64,000 bases of DNA from assembly GCA_001972305.1 (NCBI GenBank), contig BDDD01000056.1:377704-441703 (forward strand), read 5' to 3'. Source of the DNA: Cephalotus follicularis (Eukaryota > Streptophyta > Magnoliopsida > Oxalidales > Cephalotaceae). Shown one piece after another: positions 57,840 to 64,000 of this stretch. A program made the translations under genes and the position numbers. The notes under the pieces were generated by a model that was not told where the DNA came from, did no database searches, and was given only the letters and a program-made list of their open reading frames with translations. Numbering within the stretch: the first letter of the stretch is position 1; each line of letters opens with the position of its first letter.

Positions 57840-58015
57840 ATTGTTGAGTCATAAGTAAAATGGACGCACGTTCCCATTTCTCCATTAGACACCACCACTT
57901 ATTGTCTTTGCTTCGACGTTGTATTGATACAGTGATCGATTGCTTGAGTCATAAGTGTTGTTGCGGGTCTAAGTCGGTAAAATGGACTCACGTTCCCATT
58001 TCTCCATTAGACACC
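57840..58015. repeat. Local tandem repeat in LTR M (about 115 bp)
   Basis: TTGAGTCATAAGT followed by CACGTTCCCATTTCTCCATT and AGACACCAYCACTYATTG occurs twice, near 57844 and 57952. Confidence 0.8.
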
Positions 58016-58173
58016 ATCACTCATTGACTTTGCTTATTGACATTGAAATGATATTGTACTGACATGATTGATTGTATTGTATGAATCCTATAGAGCGACA
58101 TGATGATTCGTGTCGGCATGTTAGGTTGTTGACTCTGTCCACCTATTCTGTTGATCGTTTCATTTATTGTATT

Positions 58174-58395
58174 GTATTGTATTGATTGTCGATTGATGCT
58201 CCCTTGAGGCTGTAGCTCCCTAACGGTTTCAGTAGCTCCCTGAGGCTGTAGCTCATCGAGATTGTATTGACCTGCTGACGATCAGTATTGTATTGATTGT
58301 TGATTGATGCTCCCTTGAGGGCCGTAGCTCCCTAACGGTATCAGTAGCTCCCTCGGTTGTAGCTCATCAAGATTGTATTGACCCAGCCATAGGCT
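58174..58395. repeat. Local tandem repeat in LTR M (111 bp)
   Basis: GATTGATGCTCCCTTGAGG, then GTAGCTCCCTAACGGT and GTAGCTCATC occurs at 58191 and 58302, offset 111 bp, with TATTG repeats between. Confidence 0.85.
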
Positions 58396-58772
58396 GGAAG
58401 ATCTATGAGTTCCAGATCTGATCAGTCTTAGAACCGTAGATAGATCTCACACCCTTTTCGAAGGACTACCTTCTGTGGGATTGATCACTGCTAACTGATT
58501 CATATTGTATTGATACTGGTCGCATACTCTATGGGATACTGATTGATTGGGTGTTGCATACACCACCATTGAGTGTCTGCCATTGATTGATTGTTATAGA
58601 TCATATCCGTATGCTCTGTTATGGGCCACTGTCATGCGGGTATTCTGATCGCCAATTGTACATATGCATTTGCCATGTCATGCATTGATATTGTACACCG
58701 CACATTGATATTGTATAGATTGTCACCGATATTGCACATTGTACATGCATACATGCTGCATGAGGTTTCTAC

Positions 58773-58789
58773 TTAGCCAGTGTGGCTAA
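58773..58789 (+). other. LTR hairpin, M version
   Basis: Perfect 7-bp stem TTAGCCA/TGGCTAA with a GTG loop, followed by CCCC, about 390 bp before the LTR end. Counterparts are in A, B, J and K. Confidence 0.6.
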
Positions 58790-59176
58790 CCCCATCCTTC
58801 GGGGTGGGGCTGTGTTGTACCTTTCTGTGCGGCATAGGTAGGGCAGCAGGTAGCAGAGGACAGAAGGACTGAAGACTTGATTGATCACATGACTGCTTGG
58901 GTACCGCGGAGCTGGTTGTGAGACATTGTAGTGGAAATTGGAATGTATTATATTGTAATACTGTATTGAAGGATTGATAAGTGTATTGAAAAAGACTGGT
59001 ATTGTAAGGAACTTGTATTGTATTGCATCGTATGAATGGATCATTGTATTGTATGTTCCGCAAATGATATGTATTGCAAAGTTTTAAAGTTTTTCGCATT
59101 TTTATATTGCTAGTCCCGACCATTGTATTGTGTATTGGATCGAGAGTAATGCCAAGTGTCCACCCTGCGGGCGCGG

Positions 59177-59187
59177 GGTATCAGAGA
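59177..59187 (+). other. Primer binding site of M, shifted
   Basis: GGTATCAGAGA directly adjoins the eroded LTR end. The usual LTR terminus (GTGACA) and spacer are missing, so a small deletion removed the LTR-primer junction. Confidence 0.7.
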
Positions 59188-59340
59188 CATTGGTCGGCTT
59201 GCTAGCTAAGTATATTAACGCGTTGATTGAGATTGACTGAATGGAATTGCATGATATATGTTCTTACTTATTCATGCTTGTTATTGGAAAAGAGATTGAT
59301 ATTGATATTGGAATTGAAAGTGATTGAATCTGATCATCCC

Positions 59341-60372
59341 GTTTTTGAGCCGCTTCTTAAAGTTGTAGCCTCTAACATTTGTAGGACTCCCTGATCCTAC
59401 CCTTGCTGAGTCTTGGCTAACCCATTTGGAGAAGATCTTTGAGGTCATGGGATGTGATGATGAACAGAGATTGGCATTGGCAGTGTATATGCTCCAAGGA
59501 GAAGCTGAGCACTGGTGGGCTATGGTTAACACAGATTGGACAAGGAATGATACAATCCGCTCTTGAAATGCCTCCAAAAGAGAATTTAATGCAAGGTACT
59601 ACCCTCAGGTAGAGATAGACAGAAAAGAGATTGGATTTGCTAACTTGGTACAAGGAAGCATGACAGTTGCTGAGTATGAGGCGAGATTTATGCAGTTAGC
59701 CCGATCTGCCCCATACTTAGTGGAAGGCCATGAGCGTAGAGCAAAGAAGTTCCTTTGGAGACTAAGATTGGATTTGAGGAGGCAACTAACTCCCTTGAGT
59801 TTGACCTCCATATCGGATAATTCTTCCTGAGCTATGCAGCTTGAGGATATTGCAGCTTAGGCTAAACTGATGAGAAATATAGCCTGCACCAGGCCTACTC
59901 CTTCTTCTTGGCAGAGTGGTAGTGACAGTGGCAGTGCTAAATCATAGAAGACTGATAGTGGCCCCTCACCTGGTCCTCATTGTAGCAATCAGGATAGCGG
60001 GAACCCGTCCCATTCTCGGAGGAGAGGTAGATCGAGGAACGCACGTCGAGGAGACCGATCTTCAGCACCTAGTCAGGGTACACCCTCCAGACTCTCTGGG
60101 AGCGGTAATCAGAGTGCTACGGTTCCTTGTGTGCATTGTCAGAAGACCAACCATACTTTTGAGAATTGTATATGGTTCTTGGGCCATTGCATGGTTTGCG
60201 GTGGTTCCGACCACATTGCTAGAGATTGTCCTCGGAGTTCTCGTCCTAGAGGATTTGATCAGACACAGCGGGCAACGCCTCCACCGGGACCGACAGCTAG
60301 TGTACCGTCTTCTTCCCGTAGGACTTCACAGTCCGGGGGGAAGCAGCGTATGGGTTCTGCTCTGAAAGTTTA
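59341..60372 (+). pseudogene. Element M gag
   Basis: The start is missing; the leader is short. Capsid: PLTFVGLPDPTLAESWLTHL, EKIFEVMGCDDEQRLALAVY, MLQGEAEHWWAMVNTDW, a TGA in TIRS, then REFNARYYPQVEIDRKEIGF, MTVAEYEARFMQLARSAPYL and WRLRLDLRRQLTPLSLTS. A Ser/Gly/Arg-rich linker and two zinc knuckles follow, CVHCQKTNHTFENC and CMVCGGSDHIARDC (60131-60230). At least four in-frame stops. It has the same two-knuckle layout as F. Confidence 0.83.
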
Positions 60373-60767
60373 GGCTAGAGTGTTTGCTATGGAACCGAGT
60401 GCTGTAGCAGGTTCAGATGTTGTGATTGGAGGTACCATTCGACTCTTTCAACTTCCAGCACGGGTTCTTATTAATCCGGGTTCATCCCATTCATTCATTG
60501 CAATGAATTTTTGTGTCCCATGTTGGTTTGAGACATGAGTACCTTCCTTTCCTTATGGAGGTGTACACACCTCTCGGTGAGTCAGCGACCACTGATCGAG
60601 TGTGTAGAGATTGTATTGTAGAGATTGATGATCTTTGCTTGTTAGCCGATCTTATTGTTTTACCGATGGATAGCCTAGATGTGATTCTTGGCATGGATTG
60701 GTTGTCTGCTAGCTTTGCTCAGGTGGATTGTCATCGGAAAGTAGTGGTTTTCAGTCCTCCGGGATGA
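60373..60767 (+). pseudogene. Element M protease
   Basis: VFAMEPSAVAGSDVVIGGTI, then ARVLINPGSSHSFIAMNF: the catalytic motif has Asn where an Asp is required (D-T/P-G-S), a G-to-A type change. After a frameshift near 60510 the rest is HVGLRHEYLPFLMEVYTPLG, ADLIVLPMDSLDVILGMDWL and VDCHRKVVVFSPPG. Inactive by motif. Confidence 0.82.
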
Positions 60768-60789
60768 CCACCTTTTCGGTTTCTTGGCA

Positions 60790-61860
60790 TCTTAGAGCCA
60801 TTGATTGTTCTGATGATTTCGGCTTTGCATGCGGACAGATTGTTACGACAGGGATGCCAGGGGTTTCTGGCTCATGTGTTCGATACAGACAGATGGCGGC
60901 CGGAACTGGAAGATATTCCAGTGGTTTGCGAATTCAGGGATGTTTTTCCTCAGGATTTGACGTCGTTGCCGCCAGACAGAGAGATAGATTTTGTGATTGA
61001 TTTGATACCGGGAACTGCACCGATTTTTTGAGCACCGTATCGTATGGCCCCGATAGAATTGAAAGAGTTAAAGATACAGTTACAGAATCTTCTGGACAAA
61101 GGTTTTATAAGACCTAGTGCTTCACCATTGGGAGCACCTATCCTTTTTGTCAAGAAGAAAGATGGATCACTCCGTATGTGTATTGACTACCGACAGCTCA
61201 ATAAAGTTACAGTGAAGAATAAGTACCCTCTACCGCACATTGATGAGCTATTTGACCAGCTCAGAGGAGCGATAGTATTTTCTAAGCTCAACTTGAGATC
61301 AGGCTACCACCAGTTGAAAGTCAGACCGGAGGATATTCCGAAGACGGCTTTCAGATCGAGATATGGCCATTATGAATTCTTAGTTATGCCTTTTGGTGTG
61401 ACTAATGCTCCTGCGGCTTTCATGGACCTGATGAACCGAGTGTTCAGACAGTATTTTGATCAATTCATTGTAGTGCTCATTGAAGACCTCTTGGTCTATT
61501 CCACGACCGATGAGGAGCATGCCCAACACCTCTACATTGTATTGCAAACTTTGAGGGATCATCGATTGTATGCCAAATCCGACAAGTGCGAGTTTTGGTT
61601 ATCGGAGGTTGCTTTTCTTGGGCATATTGTTTCTGGTGACAGTTTATTAGTGGATCCATCGAAAGTAGAGGCAGTGAAAGATTGGAAACGATCGATGAAT
61701 GCTTCCGAAGTTCGCAGCTTCTTGGGTTTAGCAGGGTATTATCGTCGGTTTGTTGAGGGATTTTCCCGTATTGCAACATCGTTGACCAGATTGACATAGA
61801 AGAATGCTGCCTTCGTGTGGGATAGTGATTACAGAAAGTGGTTACTGCTATTGATGAGGG
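60790..61860 (+). pseudogene. Element M reverse transcriptase
   Basis: GCQGFLAHVFDTDRWRPELE, FRDVFPQDLTSLPPDREIDF, a TGA at 61029-61031, then an open frame 61044-61799: [122 protein letters not shown]. The catalytic pair is ED instead of DD. After FVWDSDY the sequence jumps straight to the pre-integrase linker, so RNase H is deleted. Confidence 0.86.
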
Positions 61861-63116
61861 ATTGAAACCCGATTTCTCTCTATCTACAGATGGGTTATTG
61901 AGGTACAGGAACATAATTTGCATTCCAGCCGATAGCGAGTTGAAGGAAGAGCTTCTTTCTCAAGCCCATAAATCTCGTCTCTCTGTTCATCCAGGGAGTA
62001 GGAAGATGTATCGTGACCTAAAACTTAGCTATTGGTGGATTGGCATGAAGAGAGAAATTGCAGAGTTTGTATCGAGATGCCTCACTTGTCAGCAAGTAAA
62101 GGCAGAACACTAGAGACCAGCAAGCTTGCTTCAGCCTTTGCTCATTCCTGAGTGGAAATGGGAGCACATTACCATGGATGTCGTGTCTAGGTTACCTCTG
62201 ACTCGTGACAGACATGATGGTATATGGGTTGTGGTTGATCGACTCACGAAGTTGACCCACTTTCTACCGATTTGGATGACTTATTCTTGAGAAAAGTTGT
62301 CCAGATTGTTCATGAAAGAGATTGTTAAAGCACATGGAGCTCCTGTCAGCATTGTTTCGAATCGAGACTCTTGCTTGATTTCCGGGTTTTGGAGGAAGTT
62401 ACAGGTAGCTATGGATGCAAAATTGAGTTTCAGCTCTGTTTTTCATCCCCAAACAGATGGTTTGTTTGAAAGGACCATTCAGACTTTGGAGGTAGTTGGG
62501 ATGACTACTTACATTTGATTGAGTTCTCATATAGCAATAGTTATCACGAGAGCATACAGATGGCTCCTTATCAAGCCATATATGGTGGGAAGTGCCGATC
62601 ACCAGTTTGTTGGGATCAGGTTGGTGGAAAGAGCATTTTGGGGCCAGAGATTGTACAGATTATCATAGAGAAAGTGAATTGATTAGAGACCGATTGATTG
62701 TTGCATAGAGTAGACAGAAAAGCTATGCTGATGTTCATCGCAGAGGCTTGGAGTTTAGTGTTGGTGACCATTTTTTCCTCAAAGTGTCGCCCATTAAAGG
62801 AGTCATGAGATTCGGGAAGAAAGGGAAGCTTTCTCCTCATTTTATTGGACCTTTTGAGGTATTGGATCGGATTGTCCGACTTGCTTACAGGCTTGCCTTG
62901 CCTCCAGCATTGTCGGGAGTGCATGATGTGTTCAGTGTTTCTCAGTTGAGAAGATGTGTTCGAGACTCCTATACAGATTATTGACCGACAGATTAGAGTG
63001 TTGAGGAACAAGACCATTCCTTTGGTCGATGTTCTATGGAAGTATCATGGATCAGTGGAGCGCACCTGGGAGCGCGAGGACGATATGAGAGAGACATATC
63101 CTTTCCTATTTGATTG
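61838..63116 (+). pseudogene. Element M integrase and tail
   Basis: GLLRYRNIICIPADSELKEE, the zinc domain HKSRLSVHPGSRKMYRDLKL with CLTCQQVKAEH, then a TAG. Core: WKWEHITMDVVSRLPLTRDR, VDRLTKLTHFLPIWMTYS-stop, GAPVSIVSNRDSCLISGFWR (second catalytic Asp is Asn), [20 protein letters not shown] (Glu kept). A deletion and frameshifts follow near 62490 and 62680. C-terminal: [46 protein letters not shown], then WERE-DDMRETYPFLFD ending near 63116. Non-functional. Confidence 0.85.
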
Positions 63117-63154
63117 ATTGATCAATTGACCAATGAATCTGGGGACCAGATTCT

Positions 63155-63170
63155 TTTAAGGAGGGGAGAA
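63155..63170 (+). other. Polypurine tract of M
   Basis: TTTAAGGAGGGGAGAA directly before TGTCACGACCCG of the 3' LTR. Confidence 0.88.
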
Positions 63171-64000
63171 TGTCACGACCCGAATTCCCTTTTGTACTGT
63201 TCATGCATACATCGTACCGTATTGTACCGTATTGGACTATACTGAATTGTATTGAATTGAGGTATTCCTATACCTATTGAGATTGTATTGGTTATATGCA
63301 TGTATAGTCAGGATTTTGGGCCGAGTTTCGGAGAGTTGACCGAATCGACTATTTAAGTCAATTCTTTCTCTCCTTTCTCTCATATTTCTCATTCTTCTCA
63401 TTCTCTCTCTATCCTTCTCCCTCTCTCTCTCTCTAGCTAGAGCCTCCATCTTCCTCTCTTGCAGCCAGATTTGCATCTCCTTCAACAAAGGACACCAATT
63501 GCAAGTTGTGGGTTGCGGATTGAAGGAGAAAGTAGTTGATTCTTGGGTGATTTCAGCCGATTGATCGATTGATAGCTCAACTTTTGAAGCTTCATTGAAG
63601 GTAGGACTTCCCTACTTGATTGCCTATTGCTTTATTGCATAATTGATTGAATGATTGTTTGAATTGAGTGATTGTATTGCATTGAATTGAATGAATTGGG
63701 GTTTTTAGGGTTTTTAGTAAATCCTTGACCTAATTGTTAATAGAAAGATTGAAATGTTAAATTGAAGGTTGTAACTAGTTTTATTAACCTTAAAGATTGA
63801 TTTTAACCCTTGATTTCTTTAAGAATGGGTTTTGATTGGATTTTAGCTTGAAAATTGCTGGTTTTCTGCAGAAAAATCAGCCATTCCCAGCAAAGACATC
63901 GATCCCCTTGCCCATGGACATCGATGTCTTCCGCTTTGGGATGCAACCTCCTTGATCTCGCAGCAAAGACATCGATGTCTTTCAAAGACATCGACGTCTT
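63171..64000 (+). repeat. 3' LTR of M, first 830 bp
   Basis: Starts TGTCACGACCCGAATTCCC and follows the 5' LTR base for base with scattered substitutions. It reaches the ATCGAT word array (from 63896) when the window ends. Confidence 0.93.

Larger units (their letters stand above)
56513..59176 (+). repeat. 5' LTR of element M
   Basis: Starts TGTGACGACCTGAATTCCC; the end is eroded at CGGGCGCGG near 59176, directly abutting the primer site. It contains a TATA-like CTATTTAAG (56691-56699), the ATCGAT word array (57233-57570), two local tandem repeats (57840-58010; 58190-58390), many TATTG/TTGTA runs and the hairpin TTAGCCA/TGGCTAA (58773-58789). The 3' LTR begins at 63171. AGATG (56508-56512) is the candidate target site. 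Confidence 0.87.

Overview
The window looks like repeat-dense nuclear DNA from a flowering plant with a large genome. I see no intact host gene. Almost every assignable stretch belongs to LTR retrotransposons. Most are Ty3/gypsy chromoviruses: gag-PR-RT-RNaseH-integrase order, C-terminal chromodomain-like tail, initiator tRNA-Met primer site TGGTATCAGAGC and LTRs of about 2.3-3.5 kb. Two are Ty1/copia SIRE-like elements. A LINE fragment, a MITE-like hairpin, a 5S rRNA-like pseudogene and satellite-like short repeats complete the set. The species cannot be named from the sequence. Element letters (E1, A, B, F-O) are mine.

Left nest (1-19500). A LINE endonuclease fragment is cut by a minus-strand LTR (G, 16323-18860). 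The leader of G is cut by minus-strand element A (LTR 831-16139, gag at 1-722). The LTR of A is cut by the best-preserved element, E1 (3590-15321, + strand, perfect 5-bp target-site duplication TGTAT). E1 carries an internal 2044-bp tandem duplication of protease-RT-RNaseH and several in-frame stops.

Middle (19500-36500). AT-rich unassigned DNA is followed by an RT relic, a J-family LTR (H), a copia integrase scrap, and the decayed minus-strand element B (LTRs 23746-26184 and 30544-32839). The interior of B holds pol relics, a 5S rRNA-like segment and a second young tandem duplication of 1440 bp. An unassigned 1.1 kb block, LTR I and an RT relic (O) follow.

Right nest (36494-64000). O is cut by copia-like element N (minus, encoding a plant-transposon-protein domain). 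N is cut by F, F by J, J by copia element L, and L by M, giving up to six levels. An extra LTR of another family (K) sits exactly at the LTR-primer site junction of J.

The most unusual signal is shared across families and across both retrotransposon superfamilies. The LTRs contain clusters of short self-complementary words, each family using its own word, usually around a TCGA core. Examples are AAAGACATCGATGTCTTT in M, TTAAAGCGTCGACGCTTTAA in L, CAGTCGACTG in K and TTAGTCGACTAA in N. A conserved hairpin with apparently compensatory stem changes lies near the LTR 3' end in several gypsy families. Stop codons sit mainly where methylated-cytosine deamination would create them, consistent with silenced heterochromatin.
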